Positions 1 through 7,933 of a stretch of DNA of 64,000 nucleotides are shown here, piece after piece. The notes under the pieces were generated by a model that was not told the origin of the DNA, ran no database searches, and saw only the letters and a list, made by a program, of their open reading frames with translations. Source of the stretch: an uncultured Allomuricauda sp. (lineage in GTDB: Bacteria; Bacteroidota; Bacteroidia; Flavobacteriales; Flavobacteriaceae); the NCBI RefSeq assembly GCF_947501165.1, contig NZ_CANMUU010000003.1, forward strand, positions 124,001 to 188,000. The letters are read 5' to 3'. The position numbers were made by a program, and so were the translations under genes. Each line of letters opens with the position of its first letter. Positions within the stretch are counted from its first letter, which is position 1.

Positions 1-53
1 AGCAGTGACTGCTACTTCTGATTCAAATGCATAGTTAATTTAGTTGGTTATTG

Positions 54-87
54 AAAAAAGCCATGCTTAAAAAGCATGGCTTTTTTT
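54..87. terminator. Bidirectional intrinsic terminator downstream of argS
   Basis: A nine-base perfect stem (GCCATGCTT at 60-68 with AAGCATGGC at 72-80, loop AAA) has an A-run on its left (54-59) and a T-run on its right (81-87), so it can end transcription from either side. It lies directly after the argS stop codon on the minus strand and would also stop a plus-strand gene ending at or before the left edge of the window. Confidence 0.85.
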
Positions 88-1864
88 ACATTCTTTCCGG
101 AACGTCTATACCCAATAATTTAAATGCAGCTTGAATTACTTCACCAACCTTTTTGGAAAGTTGCACCCTAAATTGCTTTTTCTGCTGATCTACTTCAGGT
201 AAAACCGGAACTTGTTGATAAAATGAATTGAATTCCTTGGCCAAATCATATGTATAATTAGCAATCAATGCTGGACTATGGTTTTCCGCTGCCAACTGAA
301 GCGTTTCCGGAAAAACTTGTATTTGTTTCAATAGCTCTTTCTCCTTGGCATGTAAGTCAAAAGTCATCTCGCGGGTAGTCGAAATATCGAAATCTGCCTT
401 TCTGAGAATCGATTGAATTCGGGCGTAGGTATATTGAATAAAAGGACCTGTATTACCTTGAAAATCTACAGATTCCTCTGGATTGAAAAGAATCCGTTTT
501 TTAGGGTCCACCTTCAGGATGTAATATTTTAGAGCCGCCAAACCGATTGTTCGATACAGCTTTTTTTTCTCATCTTTAGAATATCCTTCCAATTTTCCTT
601 GAGCTTTGGATATCTCCTCAGCAGTCTTATCCATATTTTGAATAAGATCGTCCGCATCTACCACAGTACCTTCCCTACTCTTCATTTTGCCACTGGGCAA
701 ATCTACCATACCGTAACTTAAGTGGTACAATTGTTCGGCCCAAGTATAACCTAACTTTTTAAGAATCAAAAACAAGACTTTAAAGTGATAGTCTTGCTCG
801 TTACCTACAGTGTAGACCATCCCATTGATATCTGGAAAATCAGTAACTCTTTGAATTGCTGTACCAATATCTTGGGTCATGTATACCGCAGTTCCGTCAG
901 CACGAAGCACAATTTTTTCGTCCAATCCCTCATCACTCAAGTCAATCCAAATACTTCCATCCTCTTTTCTAAAGAAAACCCCTTTTTTTAGACCATCTTC
1001 TACCACATCTTTCCCCAACAAATAGGTGTCGCTCTCGTAATAAAGCTTGTCAAAGTCTACTCCTAGGTTCTTGTACGTGGTGTCAAAACCTGCATATACC
1101 CAACCATTCATCATTTTCCACAGCTTTACCACCTCTTCATCACCGGCCTCCCATTGACGCAGCATCGCTTGTGCTTCCAAAAGAATGGGAGCTGTCTTTT
1201 CTGCTTCCTTCTTTTCTTTGCCCTCAGATTTCAACTGCGCTATCTCAGCTTTGTAGGCTTTATCAAAAGCTACATAGTACTTTCCTACCAGATGATCGCT
1301 CTTCATTCCTGAACTCTTAGGCGTCTCCCCATTTCCAAATCGTTGCCAAGCCAGCATACTTTTGCAGATATGGATTCCGCGGTCATTCACAATTTGTGTC
1401 TTATAGACCTTGTGTCCAGAGGCTTTTAAGATTTCAGCCACCGAATAGCCCAACAAGTTGTTTCGAATATGTCCTAAATGCAAAGGCTTGTTGGTATTTG
1501 GTGAAGAATACTCCACCATAACGGAAGCTTTACTATTGGTTTCGGCAAAACCGTAGTTTTCTTCGTTCTTTATGTTATTGAAGAAATTTAAATAAAACAC
1601 ATCAGAAACCACAAGGTTCAGAAAACCTTTGACCACATTATATCTACTGATTTCCTCAACGTGTTCCTGCAAATAATCTCCTATTTTGGAACCTATCTCA
1701 ACAGGATTGCCCTTAACATAGCGTAACATGGGAAAAATAACCACAGTGATGTCACCTTCAAAGTCCTTTCGCGTAGGTTGAAACTCCACGGACGGTACTT
1801 CCACATCATACATCTGCTTAACTGCATCCTTTACTTTTTCCACCAACAAGGGCTGTAAATCCAT
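86..1864 (-). CDS. argS: Arginyl-tRNA synthetase
   Basis: Class I aminoacyl-tRNA synthetase of 592 residues that charges tRNA-Arg in the cytoplasm. The HIGH-type signature is seen as HLGH inside NKPLHLGHIRNN, after an N-terminal Add1-like domain, and the KMSKS region appears as GKMKSREGT. The C-terminal DALR anticodon-binding domain ends at an IPP-like LGIDVPERM tail. Length is normal for the family. The gene stands alone on its strand with its own -7 promoter element and terminator. ATG start; no competing start upstream has support. Confidence 0.97.
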   Translation of the reverse strand: MDLQPLLVEKVKDAVKQMYDVEVPSVEFQPTRKDFEGDITVVIFPMLRYVKGNPVEIGSKIGDYLQEHVEEISRYNVVKGFLNLVVSDVFYLNFFNNIKNEENYGFAETNSKASVMVEYSSPNTNKPLHLGHIRNNLLGYSVAEILKASGHKVYKTQIVNDRGIHICKSMLAWQRFGNGETPKSSGMKSDHLVGKYYVAFDKAYKAEIAQLKSEGKEKKEAEKTAPILLEAQAMLRQWEAGDEEVVKLWKMMNGWVYAGFDTTYKNLGVDFDKLYYESDTYLLGKDVVEDGLKKGVFFRKEDGSIWIDLSDEGLDEKIVLRADGTAVYMTQDIGTAIQRVTDFPDINGMVYTVGNEQDYHFKVLFLILKKLGYTWAEQLYHLSYGMVDLPSGKMKSREGTVVDADDLIQNMDKTAEEISKAQGKLEGYSKDEKKKLYRTIGLAALKYYILKVDPKKRILFNPEESVDFQGNTGPFIQYTYARIQSILRKADFDISTTREMTFDLHAKEKELLKQIQVFPETLQLAAENHSPALIANYTYDLAKEFNSFYQQVPVLPEVDQQKKQFRVQLSKKVGEVIQAAFKLLGIDVPERM

Positions 1865-1883
1865 AAAACCTGTTTTGAGGCAG

Positions 1884-1891
1884 CAAAACTA
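1884..1891 (-). promoter_or_regulatory. Probable Bacteroidota -7 promoter element of argS
   Basis: On the minus strand this reads TAGTTTTG, matching the TAnnTTTG -7 consensus, about 20 bases before the argS ATG. A -33 TTG is present but at a slightly long spacing (22 bases), so the call rests mainly on the -7 box. Confidence 0.5.
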
Positions 1892-1968
1892 CATATTTTT
1901 TACCCGTTTCCATCAACAATAATGGGCTTTGCCTACAACAAACCCATCTATTTTGGTTAATTTTAAAC

Positions 1969-2394
1969 ATGCTTCTGAACGTCTCGTACAACGACAAAAA
2001 AATCAGGGAAAAAATTGACAATGAAGTGGGTAAGCCCTTTACCCTAAAAGAACGTTTTAACATGGGCGGCATAGGATCTCCCAAGCTGTTCATTACCGAA
2101 ACCAGCGTGGAAATCCAAAATTTGCTCATTTTGGATAACAACCTCAACAGCTGTAATATCGAAATGCGCCCAAAAGGAATCATTGTGAGATTTCGTTCGT
2201 TGCTGGAAACCTACGGTTTGATTATACCCTTCTACAAATTGACCATCTATAAAGGCGATTTTGCCATATACTCCATTTACCGCGATAACTATTTTATCAA
2301 AGTGAAGTCGGATACAAAGGCTATACAGAAATTCTTTAAAAAACTATTGGATTATAAGGCGGATAACGCGCCCACTTCAATCGAAGACCTATGA
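1969..2394 (+). CDS. Conserved hypothetical protein
   Basis: A 141-residue soluble protein without signal peptide or membrane segment. The middle part (about residues 45-125) alternates hydrophobic beta-strand-like stretches (IEMRPKGIIVRF, LIIPFYKLTIYKG, YFIKVKS), a pattern reminiscent of PH-like barrels, followed by a C-terminal amphipathic helix. I do not recognise the family. Its last four bases (ATGA) overlap the start of the next gene, so the two are probably translated together. Confidence 0.75.
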   Translation: MLLNVSYNDKKIREKIDNEVGKPFTLKERFNMGGIGSPKLFITETSVEIQNLLILDNNLNSCNIEMRPKGIIVRFRSLLETYGLIIPFYKLTIYKGDFAIYSIYRDNYFIKVKSDTKAIQKFFKKLLDYKADNAPTSIEDL

Positions 2395-3815
2395 AAATCC
2401 TTCTCACTGGTGCTAATGGCTACATAGGTATGCGATTGCTGCCCAAACTCTTGGAAATGGGCCATGAAGTAGTCTGCGCCGTGCGGGATGAAACCCGATT
2501 GTCCATTGATTGTGAAACCCGCAAAAAAGTAGAGGTTATTGAGATTGATTTCCTCAAAGATGTGTTGCAAAATAAAATCCCGAAGGACATTGATGTCGCC
2601 TATTTCCTGATTCATTTGATGACGGTGACTACCAAGAACTTTGATGAACTGGAAGCACAGGTCGCAAGAAACTTCAATGAATATGTGAAGGGAACCAACA
2701 TCAAACAGGTTATTTACCTAAGCGGCATTGTTAACGATAAAAACCTGTCCAAACATCTATGGTCGCGCAAAAATGTTGAAAACATCCTTCAAGATGGCCC
2801 ATTTTCACTAACTGTACTGCGTGCCGGCATCATTGTAGGTTCGGGAAGTTCTTCTTTTGAAATTATTCGTGATCTCTGTGAAAAACTTCCTCTCATGGTA
2901 ACTCCAAAATGGGTCTTGACCAAAACCCAGCCTATTGCCATTCGAGATGTGATCAACTTCCTTTTGGGTGTGTTGGGGCATGAACAAACCTATGACGATT
3001 CCTTTGATATTGCCGGACCAGACGTGCTCACCTATAAAGAAATGTTGCATCAGTATGCCGAAGCACGCGGATTTAAGAATTGGATATACACCGTACCGGT
3101 CATGACCCCCAAACTATCCTCATATTGGCTCTATTTTGTAACCTCAACATCCTATAAACTGGCTTTGAATCTGGTGGATAGCATGAAAATTGAGGTCATC
3201 GCAGAAGATACACGTCTTCAAGATATTCTTGGGATTAAACCCCATACCTACAAAGAGGCCATTGACATGGCTTTTATAAAAATTGCTCAAAACTCCGTGG
3301 TTAGTAGCTGGAAGGATAGCATGGTAAGTGGAAATTTCAATAAAAATCTAGAGAAGTATATCCAAGTACCCAAATTTGGGGTATTGAAAGATGTGCAGAC
3401 CTTAAAGGTAGAAGACGAGAATAAAGCGTTGGAAAACATTTGGAAGATTGGTGGAGAAACAGGTTGGTACTATGGTGGTTGGCTTTGGAAAATTCGTGGT
3501 TTTTTGGACAAACTCAATGGAGGGCCAGGGTTACGAAGGGGACGTACCCACCCAGATAAAATTTTTCCTGGGGATGCATTGGATTTCTGGCGCGTACTCC
3601 TAGCCGATAAAAAGAAAAAACGCTTGCTCCTATTTGCCGAAATGCGCCTACCTGGCGAGGCATGGTTGGAGTTTCGAATAGACGACAACAAAGTCCTGCA
3701 TCAAACCGCCACCTTTCGGCCCAAAGGTCTAAAAGGACGACTATATTGGTACAGCGTTCTCCCCTTTCACTTCTTTATTTTTGGGGGGATGATTCGCAAC
3801 TTGGCGAATACCTGA
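2391..3815 (+). CDS. NAD(P)-binding Rossmann protein with C-terminal DUF2867
   Basis: A 474-residue protein. The N-terminus is an atypical short-chain dehydrogenase/epimerase-like Rossmann fold (glycine motif TGANGYIG at residues 7-14; SGI followed by VENILQ and VLRAGIIVGSGSS resemble NmrA/YbjT-type proteins). From about residue 330 it carries a DUF2867 domain, visible as the tryptophan- and glycine-rich WKIGGETGWYYGGWLWKIRG region and the R-x-GRTHPDKIFPGDALDFWRV segment. Proteins of this build are common in Bacteroidota; the substrate is unknown. It starts inside the stop codon region of the upstream gene (ATGA overlap). Confidence 0.85.
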   Translation: MKILLTGANGYIGMRLLPKLLEMGHEVVCAVRDETRLSIDCETRKKVEVIEIDFLKDVLQNKIPKDIDVAYFLIHLMTVTTKNFDELEAQVARNFNEYVKGTNIKQVIYLSGIVNDKNLSKHLWSRKNVENILQDGPFSLTVLRAGIIVGSGSSSFEIIRDLCEKLPLMVTPKWVLTKTQPIAIRDVINFLLGVLGHEQTYDDSFDIAGPDVLTYKEMLHQYAEARGFKNWIYTVPVMTPKLSSYWLYFVTSTSYKLALNLVDSMKIEVIAEDTRLQDILGIKPHTYKEAIDMAFIKIAQNSVVSSWKDSMVSGNFNKNLEKYIQVPKFGVLKDVQTLKVEDENKALENIWKIGGETGWYYGGWLWKIRGFLDKLNGGPGLRRGRTHPDKIFPGDALDFWRVLLADKKKKRLLLFAEMRLPGEAWLEFRIDDNKVLHQTATFRPKGLKGRLYWYSVLPFHFFIFGGMIRNLANT

Positions 3816-3924
3816 TGTTTTTAGCTCCTATTCTGTTATAAAATCAAGTTAAAATCGTCTAAGTGGAGGCAACCCTTTGCCTACTTTTGATGTCTTTATG
3901 TTGATGATAGCCAAAAACAACCCT

Positions 3925-5424
3925 ATGTCCGTACGCAAATCTCTCATCTTTTTTGCAATCGCTTTAATTACAATGCCTGTGGCATTGGCGCAGAATGTAA
4001 GCTCAAGACTGATTGATGCCAAGACAAAAAAAGGCATTCCTTACGCCACCGTGCAGTATGGAGAGAATCAGGGAGTGATTACAAACGAAGAAGGCCGCTT
4101 TAGCTTCATGTTGGAAAAAGACTCCTTAGCTTTGGATTCCGTCTACATCTCTTCCTTAGGATATAAAAAAATTGGATTTACTCTAGAACAACTTCAAGAT
4201 TCGGTGGTTTTGGTACAGCCTAAAAACATTGAGCTGAGCGGGGTCTATCTTTTTGATAAAGAACTGGAGGTAGACGATATTATGCGTAAGGTAAAGGAAC
4301 GTTTACCCCAAAACACCAATGACCAGCCCGTAAAACAACGTTATTTTTTACGGCAATCCGTTTTTGGCAATATCCATAAAATCGATTTGGGGTTTGAGAA
4401 GTCTTCAATAGAAGGTCTAGACAAAGAATTGGTAGATAGTATCGCCAAGACGGTACCCCGAAACTCATATTTCTATACGGAGGCATTAGGGGATTTTTAC
4501 AAAACAAGAGATGCCAATAAAGTGAACGTGCTTAGGGCTGCAGAACTGTATGACAAAAAAGACATTGGTTCTTTTGAGGACTTAGGTGAGCGAATGGAAG
4601 AAATGTTCAAGAAAAACGTGAAAAAGGACTCCTATCTCAAGATAAAGTCAGGTCTTTTTAGCCAAAAAGTACAGGTGGACTCTATTTTATCCGATATAGA
4701 GGCCGAGGAGGCCAAAGAACTGGAAAGGGAGCTAGGAAAGGATACGGTTTCTGGTCTAGTTGATGGACAAAAACACATTTTTAAAGAGTTATTGGGCGAG
4801 GTGTATTACGAAGAAGACAGCAAGTTGAATGTTATCAACAAAAGCCGCAAGTACAACTTTACGCTGGATGGCTATGCGGATATAGATGAGAACGGGGTCT
4901 ACGTGATTGGTTTTGAACCCAAGGGCAGTGCCGATTTTAGAGGCAAGCTTTATGTGAACATTGAGGACTTTGCCATTATGCAAATTGACTTTGAGAACCT
5001 AAAGAACTTACGCAATTTTCGGCTTCTGGGCATCTATTACCGTGAAACCGTGTACAAAGGCACCATGCGCTTTACCAAACTGCCCAATAACAAATACGAA
5101 CTCAAGTTTGCGGACTTTAGTTTTGGGCGTTGGTTCCGTTTTGACCGCCCCTTGGATGTTATTGAAAAGAACAAAAATGTAAAGGGTCGCCGCAAGCAGA
5201 ACGAACTTCGCCTTAATATTGATTTTCGAATGGCAAACATGAACAAATGGGAACTAGTGGTCTATAACAATACCCTAATAGACAATGGCCAATTTGAAAA
5301 TCTAAAAGAGGACAAGAGTGCCAAAGCCACCTATATGCCCGCCTATAACCCAGAGTTTTGGGAAGGCTATACCATCATGGAACCCAACCAAGCGATTCGG
5401 GAGTTTACGGTTTCGGAAGAGTAG
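3925..5424 (+). CDS. Secreted protein with carboxypeptidase-regulatory-like domain
   Basis: About 499 residues from the chosen ATG, which gives a textbook signal peptide (MSVRKSLIFFAIALITMP, cleavage after ALAQ). Residues about 22-100 form a CarboxypepD_reg-like beta-sandwich (SRLIDAKTKKGIPYATV, TNEEGRFSF), usual at the N-terminus of Bacteroidota envelope proteins. The rest is beta-strand rich without a barrel signature I can name. Alternative in-frame starts are ATG 3898 and TTG 3877; the latter has a GGAGG seven bases upstream, but Shine-Dalgarno use is rare here and the extension would spoil the signal peptide. Function unknown. Confidence 0.8.
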   Translation: MSVRKSLIFFAIALITMPVALAQNVSSRLIDAKTKKGIPYATVQYGENQGVITNEEGRFSFMLEKDSLALDSVYISSLGYKKIGFTLEQLQDSVVLVQPKNIELSGVYLFDKELEVDDIMRKVKERLPQNTNDQPVKQRYFLRQSVFGNIHKIDLGFEKSSIEGLDKELVDSIAKTVPRNSYFYTEALGDFYKTRDANKVNVLRAAELYDKKDIGSFEDLGERMEEMFKKNVKKDSYLKIKSGLFSQKVQVDSILSDIEAEEAKELERELGKDTVSGLVDGQKHIFKELLGEVYYEEDSKLNVINKSRKYNFTLDGYADIDENGVYVIGFEPKGSADFRGKLYVNIEDFAIMQIDFENLKNLRNFRLLGIYYRETVYKGTMRFTKLPNNKYELKFADFSFGRWFRFDRPLDVIEKNKNVKGRRKQNELRLNIDFRMANMNKWELVVYNNTLIDNGQFENLKEDKSAKATYMPAYNPEFWEGYTIMEPNQAIREFTVSEE

Positions 5425-5433
5425 TCTAAAGAT

Positions 5434-5596
5434 GATGATTTCACAGAAATAGCTTCAAATCCAACGAAAGTGCGTTTTGCAAAGCAAAAAATAGCATGGA
5501 GTGGTGAGATTTAGAAGCGGTTTTGCGATGTGGCACAAAAATTTCCTTGAAATCATCTTGAATTTTTGGTTCGTTTTGTTTCAAGACAAAATGAAC
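5434..5596. repeat. Candidate intergenic dyad element
   Basis: A 10-base perfect inverted repeat (GATGATTTCA 5434-5443, TGAAATCATC 5548-5557) encloses a smaller hairpin (TTTTGC/GCAAAA, 5475-5489) and is followed at once by an 11-base imperfect hairpin (GTTCGTTTTGT 5569-5579, ACAAAATGAAC 5586-5596). No coding potential is seen. The layout resembles interspersed non-coding repeats of flavobacterial genomes; only one copy lies in this window, so its multicopy nature is inferred. Confidence 0.4.
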
Positions 5597-5685
5597 AAGT
5601 AATTCTTTTTTGCTTTTTCCAACTTGCCATTTATGGCATGTAATACTTCATACTAAAATCCTTTCTTGCTCAGTAAATTCTAAAC

Positions 5686-5913
5686 ATGAGCACAGAAGAA
5701 GCATTAAAAAACTGGATTGAGGATACCTACGGTTCTCCAGAAAAACTGGCCCAAGTGCTGGATTTTGTCATAGAGATGCTCTTTTATTAGGAGGAAAACA
5801 CTTTTGAAAAAAGAGAGGTACAAGATGTGGTGAGTACTTTGAGGGGGATTGTTAATGCAATAAGGGTCGATACTAGTGTCATTTCGAGTGCAACGAGAAA
5901 TCTAACAGGTTAG
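5686..5913 (+). pseudogene. Small ORF interrupted by an in-frame TAG
   Basis: An ATG ORF encodes 34 residues (MSTEEALKNWIEDTYGSPEK...) and stops at TAG 5788-5790. The same frame stays open after the stop for 40 more codons with protein-like, helical and charged composition (EENTFEKREVQDVVSTLRG...), ending at TAG 5911. The last dozen codons already lie in a palindromic repeat. The likeliest reading is a small protein gene broken by one nonsense change; a genuine 34-residue protein is the alternative. No homolog recognised. Confidence 0.4.
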
Positions 5914-5947
5914 AGATTTCTCATTCACTTCGCTCATTCGAAATGAC
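5878..5947. repeat. Palindromic REP-like element (GTCATTTCGA type)
   Basis: The ends GTCATTTCGAGTG (from 5878) and CATTCGAAATGAC (to 5947) are inverted copies, as are GAGAAATCT (5895-5903) and AGATTTCTC (5914-5922), giving a long imperfect hairpin. The GTCATTTCGA...TCGAAATGAC form is a familiar flavobacterial intergenic palindrome. It sits between a plus-strand ORF remnant and the 3' end of the minus-strand ctlX gene. Confidence 0.6.
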
Positions 5948-5962
5948 GGAAGAAAAGAGACC

Positions 5963-5985
5963 CTAAAACAAGTTCAGGGTGACAA
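5963..5985. repeat. Half-copy of the GTCAnCCTGAACTTG palindromic repeat
   Basis: On the minus strand this reads GTCACCCTGAACTTGTTTTA and on, closely matching one arm of the repeat at 61867-61945. It abuts the ctlX stop codon. A single arm is seen here, so it is either a degenerate copy or a partner of the neighbouring palindrome. Confidence 0.5.
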
Positions 5986-6915
5986 TTAAGATTTAGGCAA
6001 GAAAACTTCCGCCATCATACAACGTGCAGAACCACCCCCACAAGTTTCAATGGTATCCAATGGGCTGTGTACAATCTCGCAATGTTGGGTTATGGCATCA
6101 ATCTGGTCTTGGCGCAAGCTATTATAGGCTTGGGTGCTCATCACCATCAAACGTTGGTCGTTCGCACCAATTACCTGCAACATATTTCCTGCAAAGGCAT
6201 GCATTTGGGCCTCAGTAATGGAAATGATCTGCTTTCCATCTTTTTTCAAGTGTTCCACCACATGTTTGCGCTCTTTTTTATCGTCTATGGCGTCCAAACA
6301 AATTACGGCAAAGGTCTCCGCCATGGCCATCATTACGTTGGTATGGTAAATGGGCTTGCGTTCCCCATCTACGGTTTGGTTAGCCGTAAACAATACGGGA
6401 AAACAATCAAAATCCTCACAGAACTCAATAAAAAGTTCTTCGTGTGCGCGTTCGGAGAGGGCACAATAGGCCTTTTGGTGCACGCGATCCTTAAGGATAC
6501 TCCCCGTGCCTTCCAAAAACACGCCTTCCTCTTCAGCAGCGGTATAGTCCAAAACATCATCTATGCGAAAACCATGCTGCTCCAATACTTCAAAAACCTC
6601 TTCCCTTCGTTCCAATCTTCTATTCTCCGCAAACATGGGATACACAGCCACCGTACCCGTAGCGTGGAATGACACCCAATTATTAGGAAATATGGAATCT
6701 GGAGTATCCGGTTCCTTGGTGTCCTGAATCACAATGACCTCTACGCCATGGTTTCGCAAAACCTCTACAAAAGTATCAAACTCCTTTTGGGCCTTTTGGT
6801 TGATTTCGGCATTGGTAATTTCCAAGGTTTCTTGAAAATAGTTGTTCACCGCGGTCTGTTCGTTCATTCTAAACGCTACCGGACGAATCATTAAAATGGT
6901 ATTCGTAATCTGCAT
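5986..6915 (-). CDS. ctlX: Citrulline-utilisation-type hydrolase, arginine deiminase superfamily
   Basis: A 309-residue pentein-fold protein. The N-terminal TILMIRPVAFRMNEQTAVNNY is the hallmark of the CtlX group of Bacteroidota and Francisella, associated with citrulline breakdown to ornithine. The expected catalytic residues are visible: an acidic EGTGS motif, His in YHTNVMMAM and the C-terminal nucleophile Cys299 in GGGSARCMMAEV. ATG 6915 fits the family start; longer in-frame extensions would run into the divergent regulator's promoter region. Substrate assignment rests on family resemblance. Confidence 0.8.
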   Translation of the reverse strand: MQITNTILMIRPVAFRMNEQTAVNNYFQETLEITNAEINQKAQKEFDTFVEVLRNHGVEVIVIQDTKEPDTPDSIFPNNWVSFHATGTVAVYPMFAENRRLERREEVFEVLEQHGFRIDDVLDYTAAEEEGVFLEGTGSILKDRVHQKAYCALSERAHEELFIEFCEDFDCFPVLFTANQTVDGERKPIYHTNVMMAMAETFAVICLDAIDDKKERKHVVEHLKKDGKQIISITEAQMHAFAGNMLQVIGANDQRLMVMSTQAYNSLRQDQIDAITQHCEIVHSPLDTIETCGGGSARCMMAEVFLPKS

Positions 6916-6935
6916 CAGCTTGGAATAAAATCCCC

Positions 6936-6943
6936 CAAAAGTA
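6936..6943 (-). promoter_or_regulatory. Probable -7 promoter element of ctlX
   Basis: Minus strand reads TACTTTTG, an exact TAnnTTTG match, 20 bases before the ctlX ATG. No good -33 TTTG at the usual 19-21 base distance, so support is partial. The element supports the short start chosen for ctlX. Confidence 0.45.
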
Positions 6944-6996
6944 GCAAATCCGATGTTCATTTTGTAACAAAAAAACAGCATCGATATCTTTATAGC

Positions 6997-7821
6997 ATGT
7001 GGTCCAATTATTTGGGAAAATATAAGGATTGGTTGTTGTGTCTGATACTGATTCCAGTTATCAATACCATTAACTATCATCTCACCTATGGTACCATCCG
7101 TTGGGACTGGTATACCTATGCCACCTACTTTATAGACACGGCGCAAGGATTTATTGCGTGGTGGTTGCTTCGGGTTACCATCATGTATTTGGATAAGAAA
7201 ATGCCTTATGAAAAGGGATTGTCCAAAAGATTGATAGTACAAATACTGCTAACCAACCTCATTGTCCAGGGTTTTATCATACTTGCCACTGAAATTATCA
7301 ATGCCCTATACACCGATAAACCTTTGCCCATAAAGTTCTACACCTATAACCTATTCATCTTTTTTATCTGGATCTTGGTCATAAATGGCCTGTACATCGG
7401 TATTTACTTTTATGATGAGTGGTGCAGTTCGCAAAAAATGCGGGAACGGGACAAGGCATTGCGGCAAACCGGATTTGAAGTTGGGTTGGGAAATAAAAAG
7501 AGCCATATTCCCTTTTCTTCAATTGCTTGGTTCTTTGTGGATGAAAGAACTACCTATCTAATAACCCAAACAGGCCAATCTTTTGTTTTGGATGATTCGC
7601 TGAATAAAATTATGCCCAAGCTTCCTGAAGAACTTTTTTTTAGGTTAAATCGGAGGTATATCGTGAATCGAAATCAGCTTTTGGGCTATAAAAAAGAAGT
7701 GAATGGAAAATTGGCTGTCGAGTTTGGAAATGAAACCCAACCCAACAATACTGAAATCGTAAGCCGAATTACCGCACCGGAGTTTAAACAATGGTTTAGC
7801 CTTACCGTGCACAGTGTATAA
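6997..7821 (+). CDS. Membrane-anchored LytTR-domain transcriptional regulator
   Basis: A 274-residue protein with four hydrophobic segments in the first 140 residues (for example WLLCLILIPVI, LIVQGFIILATEI, LFIFFIWILVINGLYIGIYF) and a C-terminal LytTR DNA-binding domain (about 170-265; IPFSSIAWFFVDERTTYLIT, FFRLNRRYIVNRNQLLGYKKEVNGKLAVEF). No receiver domain or histidine kinase partner lies next to it, so it probably senses through its membrane part. It is transcribed divergently from ctlX with only 81 bases between the starts, which makes ctlX a candidate target. Confidence 0.85.
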   Translation: MWSNYLGKYKDWLLCLILIPVINTINYHLTYGTIRWDWYTYATYFIDTAQGFIAWWLLRVTIMYLDKKMPYEKGLSKRLIVQILLTNLIVQGFIILATEIINALYTDKPLPIKFYTYNLFIFFIWILVINGLYIGIYFYDEWCSSQKMRERDKALRQTGFEVGLGNKKSHIPFSSIAWFFVDERTTYLITQTGQSFVLDDSLNKIMPKLPEELFFRLNRRYIVNRNQLLGYKKEVNGKLAVEFGNETQPNNTEIVSRITAPEFKQWFSLTVHSV

Positions 7822-7909
7822 TGCAACTCCCATGACATTCCATCCTAAAAAATGCTACACTTTACACATTTTAAAGACTGTGTGCGTTCCTAAATGATGC
7901 TGCTTGGTG

Positions 7910-7929
7910 GATATTTGACCCAAAATATC
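7910..7929. promoter_or_regulatory. Small inverted repeat before the serine hydrolase gene
   Basis: GATATTT (7910-7916) and AAATATC (7923-7929) form a perfect seven-base dyad with a six-base spacer, ending four bases before the ATG at 7934. It could be an operator or a leader hairpin over the initiation region. Confidence 0.3.
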
Positions 7930-7933
7930 AATC

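Noticed and set aside
2..34. Possible C-terminal end of a plus-strand gene at the left edge (ten codons then TAG)
   Set aside because: Too short to tell from chance; only the bidirectional terminator next to it hints at a gene.
3877..3924. N-terminal extension of the carboxypeptidase-regulatory protein from TTG with a GGAGG upstream
   Set aside because: It would bury a good signal peptide behind 16 extra residues, and Shine-Dalgarno sites are not the rule in this phylum.
6067..6672. 201-codon plus-strand open frame opposite ctlX
   Set aside because: Lies entirely antisense to a well-supported enzyme gene and has no family features; a shadow of codon composition.
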